Below the pieces are notes generated by a model, which searched no databases, was not told the DNA's origin, and worked only from the letters and a program-made list of their open reading frames with translations. A DNA stretch of 64,000 nucleotides from Psychrobacter sp. JCM 18903. Its GTDB lineage: Bacteria; Pseudomonadota; Gammaproteobacteria; Pseudomonadales; Moraxellaceae. Below are positions 29,807-39,424 of the stretch, piece by piece. The position numbers and the translations under genes were made by a program. Location of the stretch: assembly GCF_000586475.1 (NCBI RefSeq), contig NZ_BAWJ01000005.1, positions 62,001 to 126,000 on the forward strand, read 5' to 3'. The first letter of the stretch is position 1. Each line of letters opens with the position of its first letter.

Positions 29807-29833
29807 GTTATCTAAACCAGAAATAGCAAAATT

Positions 29834-29869
29834 AAAAACGCCAGTGGCTAATGCGACTGGCGTTTCTTT
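29834..29869. terminator. Rho-independent terminator, nearly identical to 31087-31122
   Basis: AAACGCCAGT pairs with ACTGGCGTTT around GGCTAATGCG. The core differs from the hairpin at 31087-31122 by a single base. It lies between the convergent genes at 29312 (+) and 29905 (-). Confidence 0.85.
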
Positions 29870-29904
29870 ATGCGTTATCTATATAAGTTATCTATTGATA
29901 GGCA

Positions 29905-30678
29905 TTACTGCGGTGGTTTCGCATAACCATTGTCTGCTGGATACGCTTGCGGTTGCTTAGATTTAGGTCTAGTAGGATCATATAAGCCATAGATGACTGT
30001 ACCTATTACACCTGTGTTATTGATAGAGCCTGAGCTGGTATTAGCAGCATAAGCACTCGCGGGCTTGCTAAATATAAAGGAAGCCACTGAGCTTTGGCTC
30101 TTACGGAAGCCTTCAATCACCAAATTATCATGTGGGTTTAGCACATATCCACTGTCATAGCGACTGGCAGCACTGCCATTGAGGACATTTATTCCATCGA
30201 CACTAGCGACGATTTCATAAGTGTTATCGCTGTTATTATGATACACCAAGCGGTAGGCCTGACCCGCTTGACCTTGCACGTAATAATTACCCGAATTTCG
30301 ATAGATCGATAACGTATCTGTGTCAGTTTCCATCGAAAAATCCACCTTGCCCGCCAGTAGTGACATGCTATTAACCGCACGTCCATTATAAGATTTATCA
30401 GCATAACGGACTTGCATCTGCTCGATAGGCTCACTGCTCGTACGGCGCAGATCAACAGTCGTCACTTCTGAATTAACGTCATCACCCCACTTTGTGCCCA
30501 AACGCTCCGATTCTGCCGCGTCCTGAGTGGAACGTTCTGCAGTAGCGTCTATTTGAATAGATTTTTCTCGCTGAATGATTGAGGTGGACTCTTCCTGCAT
30601 GTTTGAGCCAGAAGAACATCCCGTTAATAATGCCAACAATAATACGGCAATGCCCGACTGTGCCTGATATGATGTCAT
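29905..30678 (-). CDS. Lipoprotein of unknown function
   Basis: From ATG 30678 (AAGGAA upstream) the protein opens with a lipoprotein signal ending LLALLTGCSSGS. The 257-residue product has an acidic stretch (about 25-65) and then a beta-rich region rich in Ser, Asn and Tyr. The C-terminus is proline-rich (YDPTRPKSKQPQAYPADN). No family is recognised. It is presumably anchored in the outer membrane facing the periplasm. Its upstream side is bordered by a MITE-like element. Confidence 0.8.
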   Translation of the reverse strand: MTSYQAQSGIAVLLLALLTGCSSGSNMQEESTSIIQREKSIQIDATAERSTQDAAESERLGTKWGDDVNSEVTTVDLRRTSSEPIEQMQVRYADKSYNGRAVNSMSLLAGKVDFSMETDTDTLSIYRNSGNYYVQGQAGQAYRLVYHNNSDNTYEIVASVDGINVLNGSAASRYDSGYVLNPHDNLVIEGFRKSQSSVASFIFSKPASAYAANTSSGSINNTGVIGTVIYGLYDPTRPKSKQPQAYPADNGYAKPPQ

Positions 30679-30740
30679 GCTTATTTCCTTATTTGAATGC
30701 CGTTTCATGATAGCTCGATCAACTTTCTTGTATTTTGTTC

Positions 30741-31006
30741 AGGGTCTGTTGAACAGTCAAATGTGGTACTGGCAGTCATTATTTTTTAGACAATATGCAG
30801 TGAAATTTTTGATGCCTAGTCATTCTAGGTTAAACAATTTCGCCATATATTGGCAAAAAAGAGTATTGCCCTGAAAGGCTGATGCTAAAATCACCCCAAC
30901 GTTGTTGCAAGCCTAGCTAAGGTCTCGACATTATCGTCGGTTTGCGCCTAGTTTGGTGCAATTTTAACAATCAGCAGCCCTAATATTTGAATGTTCAACA
31001 GACCCT
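30741..31006. mobile_element. MITE-like element with 15-bp perfect inverted repeats
   Basis: The ends AGGGTCTGTTGAACA (30741-30755) and TGTTCAACAGACCCT (30992-31006) are perfect inverted copies bounding 266 bp. No transposase is present inside; the open frame across the left half (30677-30874) has no resemblance to a protein. This may be a non-autonomous derivative or internally deleted insertion sequence. No target duplication is visible. A related single end occurs near 41943. Confidence 0.75.
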
Positions 31007-31086
31007 AATAATTTTGAGTATATATCAACCATACAAACAATGTCTAAGGCAAATAGGCAACATCAGCGGTATTTCAAACAGACCAT

Positions 31087-31122
31087 AAAAAACGCCAGCG
31101 GCTAATGCGACTGGCGTTTTTT
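31087..31122. terminator. Rho-independent terminator after pgsA
   Basis: AAAAAACGCCAG pairs with CTGGCGTTTTTT. It is 40 bp past the pgsA stop in the minus direction and almost identical to the hairpin at 29834-29869. Confidence 0.85.
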
Positions 31123-31162
31123 GTTGTCTATGTTGTTTGTTGATCATATCTGCGTTATATAT

Positions 31163-31834
31163 TTACCCGCTTTGCTTTAGGTAAGGCCAAGCCGCTTTGA
31201 GATAAATCATCATCGACCATAGTGTCAAAATAACAGCAGCAACCATCAGCACATAACCGATCGTTTCGAGCGACTCCCAGTTTAATAAAAGTACCGTAAT
31301 AGCCACCATTTGAAACGTCGTTTTTAGCTTGCCGACATACGACACCGCCACACTGGTACTTTTGCCCAACTCTGCCATCCATTCACGTAGCGCTGACACC
31401 GCAATCTCACGCGAGATAATCACAATCGCGGCGATTGCCATAATAATATTGGGATGCCATTGCACCAAGATAATAAGCGCCGCCGCCACCATTAACTTAT
31501 CAGCGACAGGGTCTAAAAAACGACCGAAGGCTGACATAACATTAAGCTTACGGGCAAAATATCCATCAAGCCAATCAGTAATCGCTGCAATAATAAAAAC
31601 GCTAGTCAAAAGTAAATGGCGTAACAAGCTATCACTAAACTCGCTCATGCCGACCCGCGCAATCACATTGTCTGAGATGGCAGGCATGCCAATTCCCATA
31701 GCAGGTGGCCAATAAGCAATCGCGACAAATAGCGGAATCATTAAAATCCGCGCGATAGTAAGGTTATTAGGCAAGTTAAAAATACTCTTGGTATTTTGCG
31801 GCTCCTGCGTATGCAAATGCGTATTCTCAGTCAT
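31163..31834 (-). CDS. pgsA: CDP-diacylglycerol-glycerol-3-phosphate 3-phosphatidyltransferase
   Basis: The protein of about 223 residues has the CDP-alcohol phosphotransferase motif in DWLDGYFARKLNVMSAFGRF and LDPVADKL (DGxxAR..GxxxDxxxD) and several membrane helices. PgsA makes phosphatidylglycerol phosphate at the inner membrane. The start at 31834 (MTENTHLHTQEPQ) was preferred over 31882 because the N-terminal LPNNLTIARILMIPLFV then sits as in other PgsA proteins. A hydrophilic leader of about 20 residues remains. Confidence 0.93.
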   Translation of the reverse strand: MTENTHLHTQEPQNTKSIFNLPNNLTIARILMIPLFVAIAYWPPAMGIGMPAISDNVIARVGMSEFSDSLLRHLLLTSVFIIAAITDWLDGYFARKLNVMSAFGRFLDPVADKLMVAAALIILVQWHPNIIMAIAAIVIISREIAVSALREWMAELGKSTSVAVSYVGKLKTTFQMVAITVLLLNWESLETIGYVLMVAAVILTLWSMMIYLKAAWPYLKQSG

Positions 31835-31930
31835 GGCAAACCCAGTTTTATATAAACATATTAATGGTAGATAGCTTAGCATTTTTCACGCAGGTCGTCA
31901 TGCCATCTCTTTAGCTATTCAGTTATCGAT

Positions 31931-31990
31931 ATAGTCGGTTGAATTTAAAAATAGTCGGTTGAATTTAAAAATAGTCGGTTGAATTTAAAA
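31931..31990. repeat. Three perfect tandem copies of a 20-bp unit
   Basis: ATAGTCGGTTGAATTTAAAA is repeated exactly three times and followed by ATAG. The unit resembles the outer end of the dispersed ~100-bp repeats (reverse of TTGAA..CGACTAT), so it may be an amplified end of that family. It lies upstream of pgsA. Confidence 0.9.
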
Positions 31991-32425
31991 ATAGCACAAG
32001 GCAACCGAATGTAGATGTATATTTAATACTTCAAGCGAGGTTAACGCAATAATATTTTTATAGTGGAATGACTATTAAAATTAATCAATCTTTCATATAT
32101 AACTACAAAACTTTGATACGTATTTATCAATGTTAGATATGACACGACTAAAAGACTCATCTACTGGAGATGAAATACGACGTTAATTTTCTCTCTCATA
32201 AGCTCTAAACGTAATGTCATGTAACCAAAATAGCCAAACCGCTGCCAATTGCGCTATGATAGCGATTCTAATAAAAACACTTGTACACTTAAATATGTAA
32301 GTAAATATATGCAGTTATTGAATTAATCACCACCACCCTAATATTAGTTAATATAGAAACACTCATAATAACAATAGGTCACAACCACTGCCTCTGTAGC
32401 TCCTTTACACGATCAGTTTTCCTCG

Positions 32426-32458
32426 GCCCACAGTTCCTCCTCTGTGGGCTCTTTTTTT
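32426..32458 (+). terminator. Orphan Rho-independent terminator
   Basis: GCCCACAG pairs with CTGTGGGC around TTCCTCCT, followed by TCTTTTTTT. It points in the plus direction, but no plus-strand gene ends upstream within 1 kb. It may end a small RNA starting in the 32100-32380 region. Confidence 0.75.
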
Positions 32459-32566
32459 GCCTGTAATTCATGCTTAATTAAAGGTTTGTCATATATAAGT
32501 ATGACTATCTGCAAAAATCTGTATCGTTTGAGCAATAATCTAAAAAGCGGCATATTGCTTACAAGG

Positions 32567-32592
32567 AAAAACCCACCATAAGGTGGGTTTTT
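32567..32592. terminator. Rho-independent terminator downstream of the tandem small genes
   Basis: AAAAACCCACC pairs with GGTGGGTTTTT around ATAA. On the minus strand it lies 50 bp after the stop of the 32643-32888 gene. Confidence 0.8.
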
Positions 32593-32642
32593 ATAATACA
32601 AACAATGAATCGGCGATGGCTTAATAACACAAAGAAAGATAT

Positions 32643-32888
32643 TCAGAGCTTTACATCACTCAGTGTCATCGCAGTTATCTTAATTGGCACAGCGAATAGC
32701 CACGCAGTACCAGCAGTACAATAGAATCTGTCGTTATGATAAGAAACGATTTGGGCAGTAAAATCGTTTGAATCTTGATCACACATAGCTTCTTCATCAC
32801 TATTATCATCTACCGCACACCATATCTCATGGCAGCCATGCTCAAGCATTACACGAGTCAGCTCACTTCCTCTAAGCACTATATTCAC
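32643..32888 (-). CDS. Small protein of unknown function, tandem paralog A
   Basis: The 81-residue protein starts at GTG 32888, giving an N-terminus that aligns exactly with its neighbour paralog at 33012-33263. Shared positions: LRGS.LT..ML..G....CAV...SDE.AM...DS, then I.S..ND.F.C..G..W..A.P.K. No signal peptide. It is cysteine-containing and acidic. The family is not recognised; the shared pattern of conserved Cys, Trp and Asp supports real coding. A terminator follows. Confidence 0.7.
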   Translation of the reverse strand: MNIVLRGSELTRVMLEHGCHEIWCAVDDNSDEEAMCDQDSNDFTAQIVSYHNDRFYCTAGTAWLFAVPIKITAMTLSDVKL

Positions 32889-33011
32889 CTCTAACTTCGT
32901 ACTATTTTGTATATTATGTTATACGAATATAACTGTTTCTTAGCAATTTGGACAGCTTTATTTTCAATTAAAGTATTACAAATTAATACACAAATTTTCA
33001 GTTATAAGCGG

Positions 33012-33263
33012 CTATAGATTTATATCATCATAAAAAAGTTCTACTTTTTTTACTGGTATGGCGCATTGCCATTCAACGCCTTCTTTACAGGAGAATTTAT
33101 CATTTTCAAAAGAAATAATGTGCCTTAGCAAATCATATTCAGCGCTATCGATACTAGCCATCGCTTGCTCGTCGCTCTCATTACTGACCGCGCATAAAAC
33201 CTGCTTATCCCCTCGTGCTAGCATGGCACAAGTCAGCCCACTTCCTCTCAATCTGGTACTCAT
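33012..33263 (-). CDS. Small protein of unknown function, tandem paralog B
   Basis: The 83-residue protein (MSTRLRGSGLTCAMLARG.. to ..FYDDINL) has ATG 33263 preceded by GGATAGTTT. It is about 40 percent identical to paralog A downstream in the same direction, with a 123-bp gap. The pair is most simply a tandem duplication. Function unknown; the AT-rich flanks suggest an accessory locus. Confidence 0.7.
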   Translation of the reverse strand: MSTRLRGSGLTCAMLARGDKQVLCAVSNESDEQAMASIDSAEYDLLRHIISFENDKFSCKEGVEWQCAIPVKKVELFYDDINL

Positions 33264-33396
33264 AAACTATCCTTTATTTTCAACAATTTATAGATTTCTT
33301 GCTATATCATATAGATATAGAGATACTATATAGTATTGATTTATAGTCTCTTTAGTATTTAAGTGTATATGCACATTAACTCATCTCATCCATCGC

Positions 33397-33824
33397 TTAG
33401 TGTTTTTTAACTTTAAAGGGCTCTGAAAATTGCAAAATCAAAAAACCAACGACCGATAATATAATGGCAATCTCATAACGACCGTAAGCCACCGAAATAC
33501 CGATGGCACCCGTATTCCATAAGCTCGCTGCCGTGGCAGTGCCCTTTGAGCCTTTTTCATTTTTAAAAATCGCCCCACCACCGATAAATCCCATACCTGT
33601 GATGATGGCATACATGATTCTCGCTTCACCAGTAGCATCATAAATATCCATACCAACCAACATAAACGCGCATGACGCAATGGTTACCAGTGGAAACGTC
33701 CTTAACCCCGCGCCGTTGTCTTTCATCTCACGATTAAGGGCAATCGGTAATGACAATATAAAGCGATGCCCAACTGGAAAAAATGATAGCCCATCAGCTC
33801 TAAATCTATATCGAATCCAAACAT
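33397..33824 (-). CDS. MgtC/SapB-family membrane protein, apparent frameshift
   Basis: The main piece reads LSLPIALNREMKDNGAGLRTFPLVTIASCAFMLVG.., GMGFIGGGAIFKNE and GTATAASLWNTGAIGISVAYGRYEIA. These are typical of the N-terminal membrane domain of MgtC/SapB proteins (virulence- or magnesium-linked; transport not shown). The N-terminus MFGFDIDLELMGYHFFQLGIA from ATG 33824 is in another frame. One T restored at about 33757 (GCTTTTATATTG) joins them into 142 residues. The hydrophilic C-terminal domain of true MgtC is absent, as in SapB-type proteins. Confidence 0.85.
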
Positions 33825-33904
33825 CGTTATCACCTTGTCATATTAAGAAAACACCCTTAAAGTCCAGTTTCGGATAGCGTCAGTCGCTAAGTAAACTTTC
33901 GCCA

Positions 33905-35098
33905 TTATTTTGCTTTGTTGATTGCCTCAACCGTCTGTTGCGCCATTTGATAGCAACTTTCGATATTGCCTTGTCCGCACCAATCACCACTGACAATCCA
34001 TTGATGAGACTCATCTATCAAGATGCCTAATGCTTCTTTATCACTATCAGAAACAGTGGCGGCATAGCGCCAACGATGGCAATCTATTTGGCTAGGAGCA
34101 TGGTCATCATTCCAATTCAATGCTTGCTTGGCAGCTGTTAATAACTGCGCTTTGATCGTCTCCATATCGTCATCGATATGCTGCTCTGACCAGTCGTTGC
34201 GCGCATGAATAGTGACACTGGGTAGCAGGTCATCGCGAGCAGGTTTTTGGTGCTCGATAAATATTCTATCGAGTATAGAGTCATTCAGATAAGCCACATC
34301 CCAGCGTGGCGCTGCTTGAGCGCTTAACATTTTTGGTAATGTATCAAAATTATCCCACCCCAGCATCAGCGTATAGCACGCCAGCATTGTTGGCTTAGAA
34401 ATCTTGGCTTGCTCAGCAAAGCCGCTCTCTGCCATTAACTCTATGGTCTGACCATTAGGCGCGGTACATATCACCCAGTCAAAGTGCCCTAGACTCGCAC
34501 CAGTCTCGTCAAATAGCTCAGTTTTTTTATCGTTTTGTGCCGCTATAGACCTGTCATATTGAGCCAATGGCGCAACGCGGGTTTTAAATTTTATAGTACT
34601 GTACTGCAACTCATCAGCCAGTGTACGCCCCCAACTGGTCATTTTTGGCGTACTGATATAGCGGGCTTGCGTGGTGTTCCATTGCTCCTTACTCTGAATA
34701 TCGGGCGCTTGGATATCAGGCGATTGAGTATCATGATTCGCTGGTGTTAAATCGATCACCTGCGCGCACCACGGCTGTAGCAATCCCGTCTCTAACCAAG
34801 GCGTAATGAATTGCTTAAAACTTGCCGTCTTAGCCGTAAAAAACTGTGCTCCAAATGCCCATTGCCAGTTTTTGCCAGTGTGGCTATCAGTACGATATCG
34901 AGTGGCTAAACGCCCTACGCTACGTGACTTTTCAAAGACAATAATTTGCGGTAAGGGTGTTTTCGCACTATCTTGTGCTATGTTTTGAGCAAAGGTACGC
35001 TCTAATAGAGTAGCGGTAAACAGCCCTGTTAAACCACCACCAATGATAGCGATTTTTGGTGATTGGGTAGCGACAGCGGGCAAAGAGTGATTGGTCAT
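33905..35098 (-). CDS. Renalase-like NAD(P)/FAD-dependent oxidoreductase
   Basis: The protein of about 397 residues opens with KIAIIGGGLTGLFTATLL, an FAD-binding Rossmann motif. It continues with IIVFEKSRSVGRLATRY, WAFGAQFFTA and a C-terminal WIVSGDWCGQGNIESCYQM. This pattern matches renalase-like bacterial FAD amine-oxidase-fold proteins; the substrate is not known. An in-frame ATG at 35116 would add six residues. No obvious operon partner. Confidence 0.8.
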   Translation of the reverse strand: MTNHSLPAVATQSPKIAIIGGGLTGLFTATLLERTFAQNIAQDSAKTPLPQIIVFEKSRSVGRLATRYRTDSHTGKNWQWAFGAQFFTAKTASFKQFITPWLETGLLQPWCAQVIDLTPANHDTQSPDIQAPDIQSKEQWNTTQARYISTPKMTSWGRTLADELQYSTIKFKTRVAPLAQYDRSIAAQNDKKTELFDETGASLGHFDWVICTAPNGQTIELMAESGFAEQAKISKPTMLACYTLMLGWDNFDTLPKMLSAQAAPRWDVAYLNDSILDRIFIEHQKPARDDLLPSVTIHARNDWSEQHIDDDMETIKAQLLTAAKQALNWNDDHAPSQIDCHRWRYAATVSDSDKEALGILIDESHQWIVSGDWCGQGNIESCYQMAQQTVEAINKAK

Positions 35099-35341
35099 AA
35101 TGACAGCAGGCCTCATATAATGTTGGATAAAAAAGGGAGTGATAATAGTAGGAACGTTTTAGATAATATGGTTATCGTTAGATAAGATGGTTATAGAAAG
35201 TATTGGACCTTTAAAGTTTGTTGATATCAATATCGTCTGCGTAAAAAAGCCATGCTAGTTTTAATAACATGACTTTTCTGAACGCTAATCGTCTATTTAC
35301 TGAACCTGCTTTTAGCAATATCTAATTATCGATAATTTATC

Positions 35342-37302
35342 CTACTCTCCTCGCGCAGCTTTGACTACCTCAACCAGCTGATTAATCACCGAGCTATCCG
35401 CAAGAGTAGACAAATCACCCAGACCAACATATTGCCCTGCTGCAAGGTTACGTAAAATACGGCGCATGATTTTGCCCGAGCGGGTTTTGGGTAGCGCCTC
35501 AACGATATGAATAGCATCCAAATTAGCAATCGGACCAATCTCAGCGCGAACATGTCGATTCAGCTCAGCCTTTAGCGCTTCTGTCTCTTTTTCACCCGAT
35601 TTTAGAATAATAAAGGCACAAACGCCCATACCGCGAATCTCGTGCGGCATCCCGACAATGGCGGCCTCCGCTGTCGCAGGATGCGCGACCACGGCGCTCT
35701 CAATTTCTGCTGTTCCCAGACGATGCCCTGCGACGTTAAGCACATCATCGACGCGACCCGTGATCCAGTAATGTCCATCTTCGTCACGCTGCGCCCCATC
35801 ACCAGTGAAATAATAACCGGGATACTCACTAAAGTACGTCTGTAAAAAACGCTCATGGTCATTATAAATGGTACGCATTTGCCCCGGCCAACTGCTGTTA
35901 ATTGCTAGGTTTCCTTCAGCAGAGCTTCTAGCATGGTACCGTCACTATCAACAATCTCTGGCTTGATACCGTACAAAGGATTCATCGCTGCACCCGGCTT
36001 GAGGGCGACCGTGCCTGGTATCGGTGCCATGAGGATGCCGCCTGTCTCAGTTTGCCACCAAGTATCTACAATCGGACACTTGCCACCGCCGACGACATGG
36101 TAATACCAGTCCCATGCTTCTGGATTGATCGGCTCGCCGACTGTTCCGAGTAGCCGCAAACTTGAACGATCAGACTCCCGCACAAAGACATCGCCCTCCT
36201 TCATCATCGCTCGAATCGCCGTCGGTGCAGTGTACAGAATGGTCACATCGTGCTTATCGATGATATGGCCGATGCGTGCCCATGTGGGATATTCTGGTAC
36301 ACCCTCGAACATCACCGTCGTCGTACCGTTGGCAAGCGGTGCGTAGGTTGCATAAGTATGACCTGTGATCCAGCCTACGTCCGCAGTACACCAGTAGACG
36401 TCATCGTCTTTAATATCGAACACATCTCGAAAAGTAGAGAGAGCATAAGTGATATAGCCGCCCGTGGTATGCAGCACACCTTTAGGTTTGCCAGTAGAGC
36501 CAGAGGTATACAATAAAAATAGTGGGTCTTCGGCATTCATGACTTCTGGCTCGCAATGTTCTGACTCGCCATCGACCAAGTTATGATACCAAACATCGCG
36601 GCGACCACTCATCGGTACAGAATTGCCCGTACGATGAACGACTATGACGTTGGTGACGCTGTCAGTGCCATCCATATCTAGTGCCCGATCGACATTGGCT
36701 TTGAGCGGCGTATGCTTATTACCACGTAAGCCTTCATCAGCCGTAATGATGATTTTTGAGCGGCTGTCTATCAGGCGATTGCCCAAGCTCTCAGCAGAAA
36801 AGCCACCAAAGACCACGGAATGCACCGCACCAATACGCGTACATGCCAGCATCGCTATCATTGCCTCAGGTATCATCGGCATATATAAAGTCACGCGATC
36901 GCCTTTTTTGACCCCAAGCTTACGCATGGAATTACCCAAGCGACAGACCGCTTGATGTAGCTCTTTAAAGGAGATGATTTTGTGCAGTGAAGGGTGATCG
37001 CCCTCCCAAATAATGGCAGGCTTGTAAGGATTTTTTTTGACATGTCGGTCGAGACAATTGACAGAGATATTCAACTCGCCGTCCTCAAACCATTTTATGC
37101 GAAAATCATCCAAATCATAATTAACATTGCTGATTTTGGTCGGTTTTTTTATCCAATCGATCAGCTCGGCACGCTTCGCCCAAAAAGCATCATTAGCCTC
37201 AGGTGATTCGATAGATTTTTCGTAGTCTTCGCGGTATTGTTCAGCGGTAGTATTGGCAGCAGCGATAAATTCGGCCGCAATGGGGAATGATTTTTGAGTC
37301 AT
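35342..37302 (-). CDS. acs: Acetyl-CoA synthetase, apparent frameshift
   Basis: The piece 37302-about 35926 contains the AMP-binding core: [25 protein letters not shown] and WWQTETGG. The second piece has [33 protein letters not shown] in outline and the acetylation-site lysine in [11 protein letters not shown]. Restoring one G at about 35926 (GAAGGCTCTGCT) gives [22 protein letters not shown] and a full enzyme of about 652 residues. It activates acetate to acetyl-CoA, complementing ackA-pta at low acetate. Confidence 0.95.
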
Positions 37303-37826
37303 CGTATTTGTCCTTTTTAATTATTATGACCTGCGCGCATAACGGTCGAAAACGACTGCCTGTACAGGTGATAAGGGTCATCTTCCATAATGTGTGACAC
37401 TCACGGTTAGTTTGACAAATAAGCAGAACGGTTGCAAGGTATCAACAGCCGTTCATAACAATATGCCTATATAGCGGTATACTTGATCACCCATGATAAA
37501 ATTTATTGACGAGGTGTGGTTTTGCATCTATTCGCTTTTAATCTTGCTATTGACTAATTTAAAACATGTTTTGATTTTGGCACAAATTTTGATTTTGGCA
37601 TAAATAAAGGCATCACCGTTCAGATATCAGATAATGATATGACATTTAATCCTTGTAACCTTGTATGAAATATGGACAATAGCTACACGCGAGATACGAC
37701 GCCAAAATACACCCTTCACTAAACCCTCTTATTGACCTGCTGCTATAAAGATAAGCAATCGGCGTTGTTGATTCGATGACGGATTTGGTGGCTGGTTTTT
37801 TAAACCCATTATTTTATGAGACTACC
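37303..37826. other. Divergent promoter region between acs and the BaiN-like gene
   Basis: This AT-rich region of about 520 bp holds a short direct repeat of TTTTGATTTTGGCA near 37571-37600. No reading frame is supported apart from a possible 17-codon upstream extension of the next gene (ATG 37776). Confidence 0.4.
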
Positions 37827-39143
37827 ATGAGCAATCACCGCAATGCATCACAATACACCCACTATGATGTCATCATCATCGGCGCTGGCGCGTCAGGGTT
37901 ATACTGTGCGCTCACAGCGGGTCGCCGTGGTCGCCGCGTGCTAGTATTAGACCATGCCAATAAAGCGGGCAAAAAAATCCTCATGTCAGGTGGCGGACGC
38001 TGCAACTTTACCAATTACTATGTCGAGCCTGAACACTTCATCGGTGCCAATCAACATTTCTGTAAATCCGCGCTTAGTCGTTATCCCAGCTGGGAATTTA
38101 TCGGTATGGTGGCAGCACATAAAATCCCTTACCATGAGCGCGAACATGGTCAGCTGTTTTGTGATGATTCAGCGCAAGATATTTTGACCATGCTCCTCGC
38201 GGAATGTACGGCAGCTGGTGTACAAGTAAAGCTGAATGCGCAGATTGACAGTGTGCAAGCTATCGAAAATGACAAAAACGCCAAATTTGAATTACTGACC
38301 AGCAAGCAGCTTAGTAAAAAAGAAAAGCAAGAGAGAAAAGAATCCGCCAATCAAACAAAACTGCCGCAAACAGGTTACCGCTGCGAGTCACTCGTGGTCG
38401 CCACGGGCGGACTGTCTATTCCAACGATGGGAGCCAGTGGTTTAGGATATGAATTGGCGCAGCAATTTGGGCACACGCTGATCGCAACCGATGCCAGCTT
38501 AGTGCCTTTTACCTTTACGGATAAAACGGGTGAGCTTATCCGATCTTTGGCTGGTATTAGTTTGCCAGTCATCGCTAGCAATGAGCGCATCTCTTTTAAA
38601 TTGCCTATGTTGTTTACCCATCGCGGGCTGTCAGGCCCTGCTATGCTACAACTATCAAACTATTGGCACACTGGCGAGACCATTAGTATCAACCTGCTGC
38701 CAAATATCAACATGACAGCGCTGCTCCTTGCGCACAAAAAATCGCACCCAAAGCAACTGATTCGGACGGTCGTAGCGGACTATACCGATAGCGGCGATGA
38801 CAGTAATAAGCTACCAAAAAAGCTGCTTGCCGCGCTACAAACGCACCTTTGGGAGGATATCAAAGACACCGAACTTGCCAATATTAAAGATGAGCGGCTG
38901 ACGGAGCTTGGCGCGACTTTGAATGGCTGGCAGCTCAAACCCTCTGGTACAGAAGGCTATCGTACCGCTGAGGTGACCCGCGGCGGCGTAAAAACTGATG
39001 AAGTCTCCTCAAAGACCATGCAAAGCAACATGCAGGAGGGCTTATACTTTATCGGTGAAGTGCTGGACGTTACTGGTTGGCTTGGCGGCTATAACTTCCA
39101 ATGGGCATGGGCCAGTGGCTTTGTCTGCGGTGAAGTGGTTTAG
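37827..39143 (+). CDS. BaiN/HI0933-family flavoprotein
   Basis: The protein of about 438 residues has an N-terminal FAD motif (DVIIIGAGASGLYCALTAGRRG). The family blocks KAGKKILMSGGGRCNFTN, ATGGLSIPTMGASGLGYELA and LFTHRGLSGPAML follow, with a C-terminal GEVLDVTGWLGGYNFQWAWASG. These define the HI0933-like/BaiN flavoproteins, whose physiological substrate is mostly unknown. ATG 37776 is a possible earlier start but adds residues unlike the family. Confidence 0.9.
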   Translation: MSNHRNASQYTHYDVIIIGAGASGLYCALTAGRRGRRVLVLDHANKAGKKILMSGGGRCNFTNYYVEPEHFIGANQHFCKSALSRYPSWEFIGMVAAHKIPYHEREHGQLFCDDSAQDILTMLLAECTAAGVQVKLNAQIDSVQAIENDKNAKFELLTSKQLSKKEKQERKESANQTKLPQTGYRCESLVVATGGLSIPTMGASGLGYELAQQFGHTLIATDASLVPFTFTDKTGELIRSLAGISLPVIASNERISFKLPMLFTHRGLSGPAMLQLSNYWHTGETISINLLPNINMTALLLAHKKSHPKQLIRTVVADYTDSGDDSNKLPKKLLAALQTHLWEDIKDTELANIKDERLTELGATLNGWQLKPSGTEGYRTAEVTRGGVKTDEVSSKTMQSNMQEGLYFIGEVLDVTGWLGGYNFQWAWASGFVCGEVV

Positions 39144-39424
39144 CCTCATTTAATTATAACGATGTAGCATTCTTAATCATAAACAGTGCTACATCGGCAG
39201 TGCTTACAGACAGCACTTATAAACAGCACTTATAGATAGTGTCATGGCTAAATGCCCACCACGCCTAATGAGATATCCCTATTTTTATTCTACTTAAGTT
39301 GCCTTTTATCTATATTAACCCTTGATAAATCATTAAAATAAACACAATATAGGTAGCTATAAATGTAGCGTAACTTAACAGAACTTTTTTATTAAAAAAC
39401 ATGTTTCGTCTGACGAGGTAATAA

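Larger units (their letters stand above)
31835..32642. other. Long non-coding stretch with tandem repeat and two hairpins
   Basis: This is about 800 bp without a supported gene. It holds three perfect 20-bp tandem units (31931-31990) and two terminator-like hairpins (32426-32458 and 32567-32592). The open frame at 32413-32601 runs through both hairpins and is not credible. An unannotated small RNA ending at 32458 is possible. Confidence 0.5.

Noticed and set aside
30677..30874. Open frame running into the left half of the 30741-31006 element
   Set aside because: Starts opposite the lipoprotein start region and has no resemblance to a transposase; most likely chance.
32413..32601. 62-codon minus-strand open frame
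   Set aside because: It reads through two strong terminator hairpins, which explains its odd composition.
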